Origin: an uncultured Opitutia bacterium
Lineage (GTDB): Bacteria; Verrucomicrobiota; Verrucomicrobiia; Opitutales; Opitutaceae
NCBI GenBank assembly: GCA_903820035.1
Contig: CAIJFT010000066.1
Span: 62,001-126,000, forward strand
DNA length: 64,000 bases
Reading direction: 5' to 3'
Both the position numbers and the translations under genes were made by a program. The notes beneath the pieces are model-generated. The model was not told the origin of the DNA and did no database searches. It saw only the letters and a list, made by a program, of their open reading frames with translations. How positions within the stretch are numbered: position 1 is the stretch's first letter; every line of letters begins with the position of its first letter. Shown one piece after another: positions 26,182 to 35,280 of this stretch.

Positions 26182-27237
26182 TCACTTCAGGTTCTTCCCG
26201 CAGTCCGGGTCGAGCGGCACCGGCGCGCCGGTGACCTCGATCGGTTGGGTGAACAGGTAGCGCCACACCGCTTCGTGAAGGAAATTACCCTTGGCATCCT
26301 TGCCCGCGGCCCCGCCCGGCACGACCGAACTATGCGCGCGTTTGGCGTCGCCCTTCACGTCGAACCGCGTCGTGAGCCGGCGGGTGTTGCCGAACGGAGC
26401 CTGATTGGAATCGACGTCCACGATCGGTCCGAATTGGTGCAAGCCGAGCATCTGCCACGAGCGGCAGTAGTGGTCGCCGGTCCAGCCGCCGTCGAGCACG
26501 TGGCTGAAGCCGAAGAAGCGATTCGCCGGCGTGGCCGACGGAAAACCCTGCCAGCTCTCGAGCTGGTCACGCGGCCCGCAGAACATCACGACGCGGTCGA
26601 CCTTCTGGTGGACGGCAAAACGCGCCGCGGTCGTCGCACCGTGGGAACTGCCGGTCATGATCACCTTGTCCCAGCGCAGGCCGCGGCCATCAGCGGTGAG
26701 AAACTGTTCCCACTTCCCCTGCGGGTGCTCCTTCGCCAGCCAGCGCACAAACTGCAGCGACCGCTCCATCATGCCGTCGGGCTGCAGAATCGCGGCCAAG
26801 GGCGAGGTGTCCTCCCCCGTCGCCGCCTCGAGCCGCATTTTACCGAGGCTCGTGCCGTCGTCGCGCGCCTTGGTCGGAATGATCGAGAACCATTTATTCG
26901 CGTAGTGCACCTGGATTGCGTGCAAGCCGTAGTCGCCGAGCCGCTCGAAGAGCGGCGCGCCGTAACCCATGAGATAAATCACCAGCCGACCGCGCGGCGC
27001 GACGCGCGTGTCGACCGTCGCGTGCTGCAGGTCCTGCACCTTGCCGGCCTTGTCCTTGAAGACGAAGTCGATGGCCGGGTACTCGCGGGCCCGCGGGTCG
27101 ATTTCACTGGCCCGCTTGGTAAGGTGGTAGCGTTGCGGCGATTGGTCCGCGTACGGGGGCGCCACGTCGGCGGCGGCGAACCCGACGGAACCGGCAACGG
27201 CAACGAACAGCAGGGCAATCCAAGGGCGGGGTAACAT
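26182..27237 (-). CDS. secreted alpha/beta hydrolase (BPSS1187-like)
   Basis: A 351-residue exported protein. A signal peptide (MLPRPWIALLFVAVAGSVGFAA, split before DVAPPY) is followed by an alpha/beta-hydrolase-like domain. The nucleophile elbow is VIMTGSSHGATTAARFA, where the serine of GSSHG is the probable nucleophile. A late His in AHSSVVPGG is a candidate third member of the triad. It resembles the BPSS1187 family of uncharacterised hydrolases; I am moderately confident of that. The ATG at 27237 gives the better signal peptide; an ATG at 27249 adds four residues. It precedes the endonuclease by 10 bp. No substrate can be assigned. Confidence 0.75.
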   Translation of the reverse strand: MLPRPWIALLFVAVAGSVGFAAADVAPPYADQSPQRYHLTKRASEIDPRAREYPAIDFVFKDKAGKVQDLQHATVDTRVAPRGRLVIYLMGYGAPLFERLGDYGLHAIQVHYANKWFSIIPTKARDDGTSLGKMRLEAATGEDTSPLAAILQPDGMMERSLQFVRWLAKEHPQGKWEQFLTADGRGLRWDKVIMTGSSHGATTAARFAVHQKVDRVVMFCGPRDQLESWQGFPSATPANRFFGFSHVLDGGWTGDHYCRSWQMLGLHQFGPIVDVDSNQAPFGNTRRLTTRFDVKGDAKRAHSSVVPGGAAGKDAKGNFLHEAVWRYLFTQPIEVTGAPVPLDPDCGKNLK

Positions 27238-27324
27238 GCCAAGGACCAAGACGCATCCGGGCGCGGCAGAAAAGCGGAATGTGGGCGGGGATTGAAGGAG
27301 GCGCGCTTTCCCACGCGCCCGATC

Positions 27325-27344
27325 CGGCGGTTCGGAAACCGCCG
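27325..27344. repeat. intergenic hairpin (GGCGGTT/AACCGCC type)
   Basis: CGGCGGTT (27325-27332) and AACCGCCG (27337-27344) form a perfect 8-bp stem with a CGGA loop. It lies in the gap after the 27359-28270 gene on the minus strand and before the hydrolase gene. There is no T tract, so it is more likely a dispersed repeat or attenuating hairpin than a strong terminator. Confidence 0.5.
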
Positions 27345-27358
27345 CTCCACCGCGCGTC

Positions 27359-28270
27359 CTACTTCTTCTTCGCCTTGGTCGCCGGCGCCTTCTTGTCGCC
27401 TTTGCCGGGCTCGGGCATCTCGACGACCGTCACCTTGATGTTGTCCATGTAATCCACGACCGTCGGCTCGCCGATCTTAACCTCGCCCTTGAATTTCTCC
27501 GTGGCCTTGATCGACACCGGCTTCACCGTCTCCCGGCCGATATGCGGCCCGGCGAGGGTCAACATCGCCGGCAGCGTCTCGCGCATCATCAGACCGATCG
27601 AGGGACAACTGATCTTCGTCGTCCACAGCAGCACCTTTTCCTTCCGCGCCGCCGCGTTGAAATCATACGCCGAAATCGCCGCCACGTAAAGGTCCTCGGT
27701 CGCCAGCGAATAGATCAACTCCTGGTCCGCGTCGCGGAACAGTACGCCCTGCATCATGGTGTCATCGCGAAAAGCGCTCGGGTCCTTCGAGATCAATCCG
27801 AGCTTGTACGCCCCCATGAAGCGCATCAGCTGCCGCTGGTTGACCTGCCGGCCGTCGCTGTCGTCGGGGTTACCCGAGTAGATACGATCGGTGTTCATGG
27901 TGCCCCACGCCCACAGCAGGAGGAGGGTCGGCGGATTCTTGTCGGTCGCCGGCAGATAACCCTGCTTCGCCAGCACCTTCGCCATCGATTTAAAAACCTC
28001 ATCCTTCGGCGGCGCCTTTTCGCCGGCGATGATGCCGCCGAAGTCCCGGTAGCCCGCACTCACCGCCATGTAATAGGCGGGATTCGCCGGCGTTACCGCG
28101 CGCCGCAGCGCGCCGACCGGCGTCATGTCGGTCACCGCGATGACCTGCACATCGTGCTTCGGCAGCAGCCAATCGAGGATGCCGGCGGACGCCGGCGCCG
28201 CGACCAACCCGGCGATGAGCAAACCGCCGAGCACGCGGCGCGGCAAACGGTAAAGGCTAAAGGTTTTCAC
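27359..28270 (-). CDS. secreted hypothetical protein, lysine-rich tail
   Basis: A 303-residue protein that I do not recognise. It has a clear signal peptide (basic start, then GGLLIAGLVAAPASAG at residues 15-30). The mature part is mixed alpha/beta with GYRDFGGIIAGEKAPPKDEV, a LLLLWAWGTMNTDRIYSG stretch and KISCPSIGLMMRETLPAML. The last 17 residues are mostly lysine, alanine and proline (KGDKKAPATKAKKK), a likely disordered or nucleic-acid/wall-binding tail. The codon composition matches the neighbours. It is on the same strand as the downstream hydrolase/nuclease pair but separated by 121 bp with a hairpin. Probably a lineage-restricted periplasmic or surface protein. Confidence 0.75.
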   Translation of the reverse strand: MKTFSLYRLPRRVLGGLLIAGLVAAPASAGILDWLLPKHDVQVIAVTDMTPVGALRRAVTPANPAYYMAVSAGYRDFGGIIAGEKAPPKDEVFKSMAKVLAKQGYLPATDKNPPTLLLLWAWGTMNTDRIYSGNPDDSDGRQVNQRQLMRFMGAYKLGLISKDPSAFRDDTMMQGVLFRDADQELIYSLATEDLYVAAISAYDFNAAARKEKVLLWTTKISCPSIGLMMRETLPAMLTLAGPHIGRETVKPVSIKATEKFKGEVKIGEPTVVDYMDNIKVTVVEMPEPGKGDKKAPATKAKKK

Positions 28271-28384
28271 ACGGAGGAGAGGGTTGGCACCAGGGCTTCA
28301 CTTTCAAGACGCCGACGAGCATGGCCGGGTGTCCGCGAAAAGTGCAGACAAATGACGGCGCAGGCATTCCGACGGCGCAGGTCA

Positions 28385-28442
28385 GCTCGCTGGCGAGCGC
28401 TCCGGTTACAAAACGGACCTGGGCGCGCGCCAGCGCGCTGGC
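28385..28442 (-). terminator. tandem hairpins downstream of a TonB-receptor gene
   Basis: Two short perfect palindromes, GCTCGC-TG-GCGAGC (28385-28398) and GCCAGC-GC-GCTGGC (28429-28442), lie within 80 bp after the receptor stop at 28463. Neither has a T tract. They could end or protect the receptor transcript, or be copies of a dispersed repeat. The rest of the 192-bp gap holds nothing else I can name. Confidence 0.4.
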
Positions 28443-28462
28443 CGACGCGAGCGCCCTCGGCC

Positions 28463-31400
28463 TTAGAAATTACCCTTCACGCCGAGCTGGAAGTTTACCC
28501 CGTATTCGCCCTCGGCGGCGAACTTCACGTAACGCGGACCGCCGGCGGCGTAGGCGAAATTCTGGTCGCGGTTGTTAAAGACATTCCGCGCCGTCGCGTA
28601 GAACGCGTAGTTCTTGCTGAGGCGGTAGTCCATCGACAGGTCGAGGCGCAGCCGCTCGGCCTGGTAGTTCCAGCCCGCGGCACCGATATTGCCGGCGGCC
28701 ACGGTGCCGACGCGCTTCTTCCCGACCAGCGTCCACTTTGCGACCATCGACAGCGGCCGCCGGTTGTAGGTGAAACCCCAGTTGATCATCTTCGGCGTGA
28801 AGCCGCGGAAGTCGGCCTCGGCCGGGCTCTTGTTCGTGACCAGCGTGGTGTTGGCCATGACGCGGAAGTAACGCGCAAAGTCGTATTTCACGAAGGTGTT
28901 CAGGGGCGCGTTCACGTCGAATTCCCAGCCGTTGATGTGCGTGATGCCAGGGACATTTACGGTGGCGTTGACCTGATAGCCGACGAACTCGTCACTCAGG
29001 TTCAGGCCGGAGAGGAACTCCGACGTCGCCAGGAAATTCTGCGTGAGGAAGGAATTCGTAATCTCCTTCCGATAAAAGCCGGCCGACATGTTCGCGCCAT
29101 TCGGGGCGTAGTATTCGAGGCGCACGTCGCCGCTGTTGGCCGTCCAGGGCTTCAGGCCGGGATTCTTCGTGGTGATCGTGCCGAGCGCCGCACCGGTGGC
29201 GGTGCTGCTCGGATCAAAGTCGACCTGATTGACCGTCGTCGGCCCGAGGATGTTCGCGAAGTCGGGCCGTCCGATCGCCTGCGCGAGACCGAGGCGGGCC
29301 AGAACGTTGGGCGTGACATTATACGTCGCGTTGAGGCTGGGGTAATAGCCGCCGTACGCCTTCTTAAACCGGGCGCCAAGCTGCCGGTAAACGAGCGTGT
29401 CCTCGGCGATACCGTCGGCCTGCACCGTGGCGGAGTTCGGGTAGATCAGAATCGGGCGGCGGCTCGCATCCAGCAGCACGTTGCCGGCGGCATCCTGCCG
29501 GTATTTGGCGTTGTTGTCCTGCAACACGGCGCGGCCGTCGTCAGTCGTCCGCTCGTAGCGGACACCGGTCACGATGCGCAGCCGGTTAGCGAAGAGCGAA
29601 ATATCGCCCATCAGGAACAACGCATCGAGCCGCTCGGTGATCTGGTCGGGCGCGGTCAGCCCGGCGCGAAGGTCGGTGCGGCGATTGGTCGAGACGTCAA
29701 AGTAGCCGGGATTCTGCTCGTAGAGCTGCCACGCGCGGCGGCTGCTGATGAACTGCGCCTGCTGCAGGTTGCGCGGCATGGGGAACGACAGCATGGCCTG
29801 GTTCAGCAGGCTGAAGGGCAGCGCCGGCAAGGCCTCGTCAGCGGTGCCGGCCCGGCCGTCGGCGCCGACAAAAATCGGCGTGGACTGGGCGTTGCGGCGG
29901 GCGCGGTAGCTCTCATTCGTCGAGCCGCCGATCTTCACGGAGAAGTTGGCCTGGTCGCTGTAGAACTTCCGCTTCGCGTCGAGGCGCGCGTTCTTGGCGG
30001 TGCTGTCGTTGTCCCGCGTCGTCGAGGCGCCGTTGATGAAGAAATTATAGCTGTTCACGTTGAACGGATCGATGACCTGACCAGCGGCGTTGCGCACGGT
30101 CACCTTGCCGGGGAGATAGTCGTCGAAGCCGTCGAAATCGATCTGCGCCGATTGAATGCGACCGCCGGGCGCCTCGAACTGGCGGTGCGAATTCGCGCGG
30201 TAAGTCTGATCCGAGAAATTGTAACCCGCGGCGCCGGTGAAATCCCACAGTGCGCCGATGTGGCGGTAGTTGAGCCGGAAGACATTGTTCCGCACCCGAA
30301 CGTAGCGGGCCGTGTTGTTCACGTTCACCGCCCCCGAACCGGCGCGACCGTGGGTGAAGTCGCTGCCCCAGGAGAGCGGATTGGTGCCGGCGTTGAGAAT
30401 GAAGTTGTGCTGCTCGTAGTCCTGCACGAGCCAGTTGCCGGAGTACGAGAACGAGAGCGTGTCGACCGCCGAGACCTTCCAGTCGAGGCGCGTGCCGATG
30501 GCGTAGCGGTGCTCGTAGACCGGAAAGACGTTGTACTGGAAGGTTGTGAGGTACGGGTTGTCGACGGTGGCCTTGAAGGGATTCGCCGCGGTCGTCGTGG
30601 TGTTGAAGGTGCGGTTGACGCGCCGCGCGGAGCCGAACTGGTCGTTCTTGGTCGCGTTGATCGAGAAGCCGAAGGTCTTCGACAACGGCACGGTGTAGGC
30701 GAAGTCGAAGTCGGGCTGGTAGTGATACGTCTGCCGCTGGTCGTCGCCGTCGCCGCCGCCGGACTGCCGGCGGACGTTAAACTCGCGGGAGTTCTGGTTC
30801 ATGTACGCCTTGAACCGCAATTCGGGGCGGCTGGCCTCAAATGCGGTGCGGCTGACCATATTGATGCCGCCGGCGAGGCTGGCGGGCATGTCGGGCGTCG
30901 GCACCTTGTAGATCTCGACGCGCTGGGCGTTGCTGAGGGAAAAGGCCTGCAGGAGGGTGTTGCGCGTCGGGCCGGCGGAACCGGCGGCGTTCACGTCGTC
31001 GCCGTCGAGCGCGATGTTGGTGTAGTTGGACGGCAAGCCGCGCAGGCCGATCTGCACCGAGTTCATCTGGTCGGTGCCGACATCGACGCCGGGGAGGAAC
31101 TTCACGAATTCGCCGAGGTTGTTTTGAATCACATCCCCGAGGGCGTCGGTCGAGAGCACCGTCTTGATGCTGGGCGAAAACCGCTGCTCGTTGGTCGCGA
31201 TGGACGCCGCGCTGGTATCACGCGCCGAGTCCACGATGAATTGATCGAGCTTCACGACGCCGTCCGCCGCAGCGGTCGTGCGCCCCGCCGCCACCGGCAC
31301 GAGGGAAAAATCGCGTCGGGCCGTTGCGCCGGCGGCGACCTTGACCGCGGCGCTGGCCGGGGTGAGTCCGGTGTAGAAGACGGTCAGTGTCACCTCTCCC

Positions 31401-31642
31401 CCGCCCAGACCGGTAAGGCGGAATTCGCCGAACGCGTCGGTGAAGGCCTCGCGGTTGGTCCCCGCAACGGTGATCCGGGCGTTCTCCAGCGCGGAGCCGG
31501 AGGCGCTGTTTTGCACGCGGCCGCTGATCGACGCGTTGCCGGCGGTTTGCGCCACGAGCGGAAACGCGGCGCAAAAAGCACACGCGAGGAAGGAGAAAAT
31601 CAGACGCAGAACGCGGCGGGCCAAGGCAGGGTTGGAGTTCAT
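28463..31642 (-). CDS. TonB-dependent receptor with carboxypeptidase-regulatory-like N-domain
   Basis: A 1059-residue outer-membrane receptor. A signal peptide (residues 1-31) precedes a carboxypeptidase-D-regulatory-like beta-sandwich (residues 36-115; ASISGRVQNSASGSALENA, TDAFGEFRLTGL). A plug domain with FVKFLPGVDVG and IGLRGLPSNYTNIALDGDD follows, then a beta-barrel ending in aromatic GVNFQLGVKGNF. It resembles the TIGR01782 type and is a paralogue of the receptor at 56896. The ATG at 31642 starts the signal peptide; the open frame upstream to 32002 is antisense-like sequence overlapping the phosphodiesterase gene. It is 131 bp downstream of a glycerophosphodiesterase gene, hinting at a lipid-head-group or organophosphate substrate. 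Confidence 0.92.
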   Translation of the reverse strand: MNSNPALARRVLRLIFSFLACAFCAAFPLVAQTAGNASISGRVQNSASGSALENARITVAGTNREAFTDAFGEFRLTGLGGGEVTLTVFYTGLTPASAAVKVAAGATARRDFSLVPVAAGRTTAAADGVVKLDQFIVDSARDTSAASIATNEQRFSPSIKTVLSTDALGDVIQNNLGEFVKFLPGVDVGTDQMNSVQIGLRGLPSNYTNIALDGDDVNAAGSAGPTRNTLLQAFSLSNAQRVEIYKVPTPDMPASLAGGINMVSRTAFEASRPELRFKAYMNQNSREFNVRRQSGGGDGDDQRQTYHYQPDFDFAYTVPLSKTFGFSINATKNDQFGSARRVNRTFNTTTTAANPFKATVDNPYLTTFQYNVFPVYEHRYAIGTRLDWKVSAVDTLSFSYSGNWLVQDYEQHNFILNAGTNPLSWGSDFTHGRAGSGAVNVNNTARYVRVRNNVFRLNYRHIGALWDFTGAAGYNFSDQTYRANSHRQFEAPGGRIQSAQIDFDGFDDYLPGKVTVRNAAGQVIDPFNVNSYNFFINGASTTRDNDSTAKNARLDAKRKFYSDQANFSVKIGGSTNESYRARRNAQSTPIFVGADGRAGTADEALPALPFSLLNQAMLSFPMPRNLQQAQFISSRRAWQLYEQNPGYFDVSTNRRTDLRAGLTAPDQITERLDALFLMGDISLFANRLRIVTGVRYERTTDDGRAVLQDNNAKYRQDAAGNVLLDASRRPILIYPNSATVQADGIAEDTLVYRQLGARFKKAYGGYYPSLNATYNVTPNVLARLGLAQAIGRPDFANILGPTTVNQVDFDPSSTATGAALGTITTKNPGLKPWTANSGDVRLEYYAPNGANMSAGFYRKEITNSFLTQNFLATSEFLSGLNLSDEFVGYQVNATVNVPGITHINGWEFDVNAPLNTFVKYDFARYFRVMANTTLVTNKSPAEADFRGFTPKMINWGFTYNRRPLSMVAKWTLVGKKRVGTVAAGNIGAAGWNYQAERLRLDLSMDYRLSKNYAFYATARNVFNNRDQNFAYAAGGPRYVKFAAEGEYGVNFQLGVKGNF

Positions 31643-31773
31643 GGAGGCGATGACGAAATGCCGAAGGAAACAGAGATCGGGCCCGCCGCCATCGTATTCG
31701 GAACGCGGCGCGGCGCGCGGGCGCGACGGCCCACGACCCGATCCGCGCAGGTGCGGGCGGCCCAAAAGTGAAA

Positions 31774-32796
31774 TCAGCGCGCGCCGTTCGCCTTCAGCCA
31801 GGCGACGGTGACGTCGGTGAAATCCGTGAATATGCCGTCGACGCCCGCGGTGCGGAAGGCCGCGACGTGCAACGCTTCGAACGACGGGCAATTTTTCGGC
31901 AGTTCGTCGCGGCGCAAGGTGTACGGGTGCACGGCGAGTTTGGCGGCGTGCGCGAGTGCCACAAGTTCGGTGACCTTCGGCGCGGCGCCAGCCGCGGGCC
32001 ACGTCACGATGCGCCCGAGCGGAGGCCCGATGCCATCGGCGACGGCGGCCAGTTCCTTGAGGCCAGCGGGTGAAGACAGGTACGTGAAGTCGCTGCCGTC
32101 CTCCTCCTTGGCCTTCGTGCTGTAGAGTTGGATCAGGCGCCCTTTCCAGCCGAGCTCGTTCCGCAGCCGCTTGACCTCGGAATATTCAAAGCACTGCAGG
32201 AAGCAGGCGTCGGCTTTGGTCGCGTAGCCGTAACGCGCGAGGACCGGCAGCACGATCTTGCTGATGTCGTGACCCTGCTCGCGGTGCCACTTCGGCTGCT
32301 TGATCTCCGGATAAATCCCCGCCACGCGGCCGGTGCTCCGGTTGAGGCCCTGAATGAACTGCAGTTCCTCCTCGAGCGTCGAAACGGCAAACGTCGACGG
32401 TGCGTTCGTCGAGTCGTAGCGCAGGGCGTACACCGGCAGCCCGGTCTTGGCGTTGAAGCGCTCGCGGACGCGCAGCTGTTTCAATTCGGCGAGGCTGAGG
32501 TCGAGGGCGTAAAAACGCCCGTCGGCGCGCTTGCGGTCCGGGAAGCGCACGGCGACATCGCTCACGGTGTCGAGGTAGATGTCATGCAGCACGACCGGCA
32601 CATCGTCCCTGGTGAGCACGATATCCTGCTCCAGATAATCCGCCCCGAGGGCATGCGCGTAGGCCTTGGCCGGCAGCGTGTGCTCCGGCACATAGCCGCT
32701 GGCGCCGCGGTGGGCGATGACCAGCGGGCCGGCGGCAGAGGCGGTGTGCGCGACGAGACCGAGCCAAAACGCAGCGAGGAGGACGGATGTTTTCAT
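31774..32796 (-). CDS. glpQ: secreted glycerophosphodiester phosphodiesterase
   Basis: A 340-residue periplasmic enzyme of the GDPD family that hydrolyses glycerophosphodiesters (deacylated phospholipids) to glycerol 3-phosphate and an alcohol. A signal peptide covers residues 1-21. The catalytic/metal motif IAHRGASGYVPEHT gives His29, Arg30 and Glu38; EQD (56-58) and VVLHD with His71 complete the site. The length and the inserts are like the long periplasmic GlpQ, not the shorter cytosolic UgpQ. A MFS carrier of the GlpT type lies 191 bp upstream, followed by a second phosphodiesterase. Together they form a logical hydrolyse-and-import set for glycerophosphodiesters. Confidence 0.93.
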   Translation of the reverse strand: MKTSVLLAAFWLGLVAHTASAAGPLVIAHRGASGYVPEHTLPAKAYAHALGADYLEQDIVLTRDDVPVVLHDIYLDTVSDVAVRFPDRKRADGRFYALDLSLAELKQLRVRERFNAKTGLPVYALRYDSTNAPSTFAVSTLEEELQFIQGLNRSTGRVAGIYPEIKQPKWHREQGHDISKIVLPVLARYGYATKADACFLQCFEYSEVKRLRNELGWKGRLIQLYSTKAKEEDGSDFTYLSSPAGLKELAAVADGIGPPLGRIVTWPAAGAAPKVTELVALAHAAKLAVHPYTLRRDELPKNCPSFEALHVAAFRTAGVDGIFTDFTDVTVAWLKANGAR

Positions 32797-32987
32797 GCGA
32801 GGTGAAACTACAAAGGGGAGCCGATCAGCCAGAAACCCGGAGAAGCGAAACCGCTAATCTTCGCTTATCTCCGCTCATACGCTACCCCGTATTCAGCCGC
32901 CTTAAGCCACGATCCGGGACTCGGGGTGAACGGGTTTTTCATCTTGGATCGAGATGCAGTCCTTGGATCCGCGCCGATTAGCGACGA

Positions 32988-34355
32988 TTAGCGGTTAAGA
33001 CCGCCGGCTCCCTTCGCCCCCTCGCTGCTCGTCGCGCGGTGGCCGAGGGTCAGGGCGCTGAACACCATCGTGAGCACACAGCACACGATCATCGTGGAAA
33101 AAACGCCGGTCCAGCCGAAGTGAACCTCGATCCACCCCACCCCGGCGCCCGACGGGGCGGAGCCGAGGAAGTAGCCGAAGAGGCCGGTGAAGCCGGCGGC
33201 CGTGCCCGCGGCTTTCTTCGGGACGAGATCGAGCGCGTGCAGGCCGATCATCATGATCGGGCCGTAAATGAAGAACCCGATTGCGATGAGCGACGCGATG
33301 TCGATCCAGAGCGGGCCCTTGCCGTTGAGACCGTAGACCACAAGGCCGCCGAGCGTGAGGCCCATGAACAAAATCGTCGCGGGGGCGCGCCGGGCCTTGA
33401 ACACCTTGTCCGAAAGCCAGCCGCATAAAATCGTGCCCGGGATGCCGGCGAGTTCGAACGCGGTCCACGCGAGCCCCGATTCCTTGAAGTTGAATCCCTT
33501 CGCCGTCTGCAGGTAAGTCGGGATCCAGTTGGAAACGCCGTAGCGCACGAAGTAGACGAACGCGTTGGCGATCGCGATCGCCCAGAGGTATCGGTTATTC
33601 AGCACGTACGTGAGGAAGATCTCCTTGAACGTAAACGTGCGCTCGTGTTCGGCCGAATAATTCGGCGGGTAGTCGTTCTTGAACCGCTCGATCGGCGGGA
33701 GTCCGCAGCTCTGCGGCGTGTCGCGGACCAGCAGCAGCACGACGCCGGCGACGGCGGCGGCGATGACCGCGTTGAAATAGAACGTGGCCCGCCAGTCACC
33801 GAAATACCCCACCGCCCACGTCGCAAAAACCGCGATCAGCGCGCCGCCGACGTTGTGCGCAACATTCCACGAGGAGACGGTGCGCCCGCGCTCCTTCGTG
33901 CTCCACCAATGGACCATCGTCTTGCCGCAGGGCGGCCAGCCCATGCCGTTGCACCAGCCGTTCAGCGTCTGCAGCGCCACGATCACGAAGAGCGAACTGT
34001 AGACGCCCGGGATCGTGCCGAACGCGAACGTCACCGCGCTCGTAAGCAGCAACCCGAGGGCCATGAACCAGCGCGGATTGCTCCGGTCGGACACGGAGCC
34101 CATGAAAAACTTCGAGAAGCCGTAGGCCGTGAGCAGGCCCGTCATCGCCCAGCCCAGCTGCACCTTCGAATACTCCGGGTGCGCCTTGAGAATCGCCGGC
34201 ATCGCCAGCGCGAAATTATTCCGGACCAGGTAAAACGCCGCGTAACCAAGGAAGATGCCCGTAAACACCTGCCAGCGCAGCTGACGGTAGACGGAATCGA
34301 CGCGGTCCGGCGGCAACGGCGGCGCCGCCGGGGCGGGCTTAAGCAGGGAGATCAT
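32988..34355 (-). CDS. MFS glycerol-3-phosphate/organophosphate transporter (GlpT-like)
   Basis: A 455-residue inner-membrane carrier with about twelve hydrophobic segments. The N-terminus contains YAAFYLVRNNFALAMP with the Arg of the phosphate-binding site. The signature of the organophosphate:Pi antiporters is seen in NGMGWPPCGKTMVHWW. The late loop GWLSDKVFKARRAPA is also typical. I chose the ATG at 34355; the open frame starts 12 residues earlier without a better start. It is flanked on both sides by glycerophosphodiesterase genes on the same strand, which supports glycerol 3-phosphate import in exchange for phosphate. A hexose-phosphate sensor/transport role (UhpC type) is less likely here. 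Confidence 0.88.
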   Translation of the reverse strand: MISLLKPAPAAPPLPPDRVDSVYRQLRWQVFTGIFLGYAAFYLVRNNFALAMPAILKAHPEYSKVQLGWAMTGLLTAYGFSKFFMGSVSDRSNPRWFMALGLLLTSAVTFAFGTIPGVYSSLFVIVALQTLNGWCNGMGWPPCGKTMVHWWSTKERGRTVSSWNVAHNVGGALIAVFATWAVGYFGDWRATFYFNAVIAAAVAGVVLLLVRDTPQSCGLPPIERFKNDYPPNYSAEHERTFTFKEIFLTYVLNNRYLWAIAIANAFVYFVRYGVSNWIPTYLQTAKGFNFKESGLAWTAFELAGIPGTILCGWLSDKVFKARRAPATILFMGLTLGGLVVYGLNGKGPLWIDIASLIAIGFFIYGPIMMIGLHALDLVPKKAAGTAAGFTGLFGYFLGSAPSGAGVGWIEVHFGWTGVFSTMIVCCVLTMVFSALTLGHRATSSEGAKGAGGLNR

Positions 34356-34405
34356 GGGAGTGAGACGGCAAACCGGCCGGGCTGTCGGCAACGCAAACGC
34401 TTGAA

Positions 34406-34430
34406 CCAGGAGAACGGGAAGATCGGAGAG
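34406..34430. repeat. purine-rich intergenic repeat
   Basis: The 25 bases here (core AGAACGGGAAGATCGGAGAG) match the left arm of the inverted repeat at 25095-25160 at about 22 of 25 positions. The segment is in the 103-bp gap between the phosphodiesterase and the GlpT-like gene. The pairing right arm is not obvious here, so this may be a half copy. Confidence 0.45.
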
Positions 34431-34458
34431 CCGGAGACATCCGCACGAATTCGATTCG

Positions 34459-35280
34459 TCACAACTTCAGCTGCTCCCGCAGCCAGCCGGAGCGGTTGGT
34501 CGTGATGCTGATCGCACCCAGTTCGATCCAGTGCTTCGCCACCGCGGGATCGTCGACCGTCCACACGTGCAACTCGAGCCCGGCGTCCTGGATCTGCTTC
34601 GTCTCCGCCGCGGTCAACGGCCACGTGCTTTGCAGGTCGAGTCCGGTCAAACCGGCCGTCTTCGCCTGGGCAATGACCTCGTCGAGCGTGGGCTGCGGCT
34701 TCCCCTCGGTCTTCTTGCCATCGGCTTTTTTGTAGCCGACCAGGTACTGCGTTTTGTACGCCGGCAGCCGCTTCCGCACCTCCTGCAGCGACGCGTAGAC
34801 GAAGCTGATGAACGTGATGTTTTTCTCCGACCCACCCGCGCGCTGCAACGTGCGCTCGAGCTCGGGCAAAATCTCCGGCCCAACCTTGATCTCGACGAAC
34901 ATCCGCTTGCCCGCGGGGATGAGCGCAATCTGTTCGTCCAGCGTCGGCAGCTTTTCGCCCGCGAATTGCTCCCCCTTCCACTTGCCGGCGTCGAGCGTCC
35001 GCAGCTCCGCGAAGGTCATGGCCGTGATCGTCCCCGGGTGCCCGGTCGTGCGCTGGGTCGTCTTGTCGTGGCAGACGATGATCTTTCCGTCCTTGGTGAG
35101 GTGGATGTCATTCTCGACGACATCCGCCCCGTCCCGCCACGCGAGTTTCTCCGAGGCGAGGGTATTCTCCGGCGCGTCGAACGACGCGCCGCGGTGGGCG
35201 ACGATCTCGACGGCGGAGGCGGCGGAGGACATGAGGCAGAGCGCGGCGAGGGCGCGCAGGGAAATCGGGCGGGAGGGCAT
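34459..35280 (-). CDS. secreted glycerophosphodiester phosphodiesterase (second, shorter)
   Basis: A 273-residue GDPD enzyme with a signal peptide (residues 1-23). The active-site motif IVAHRGASFDAPENT supplies His29, Arg30 and Glu38; VENDIHLTKDGK (Glu56, Asp58) and IIVCHD (His71) complete it. The spacing is identical to that in the longer paralogue at 31774, but this one has the compact C-terminal half (FVEIKVGPEI, LDLQSTWPLT, HVWTVDD) typical of UgpQ-like enzymes. A cytosolic type with an export signal is a little unusual. The ATG at 35280 starts the signal peptide; the upstream extension to 35373 is repeat-derived. It probably works with the GlpT-like carrier 103 bp downstream. Confidence 0.92.
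   Translation of the reverse strand: MPSRPISLRALAALCLMSSAASAVEIVAHRGASFDAPENTLASEKLAWRDGADVVENDIHLTKDGKIIVCHDKTTQRTTGHPGTITAMTFAELRTLDAGKWKGEQFAGEKLPTLDEQIALIPAGKRMFVEIKVGPEILPELERTLQRAGGSEKNITFISFVYASLQEVRKRLPAYKTQYLVGYKKADGKKTEGKPQPTLDEVIAQAKTAGLTGLDLQSTWPLTAAETKQIQDAGLELHVWTVDDPAVAKHWIELGAISITTNRSGWLREQLKL

Noticed and set aside
27542-31771. A 1409-codon open frame on the plus strand.
   Set aside because: It is antisense to the TonB receptor (28463-31642) and the hypothetical gene, with arginine/valine/glutamate-rich low-information sequence. It results from GC-biased codon use of the real genes.
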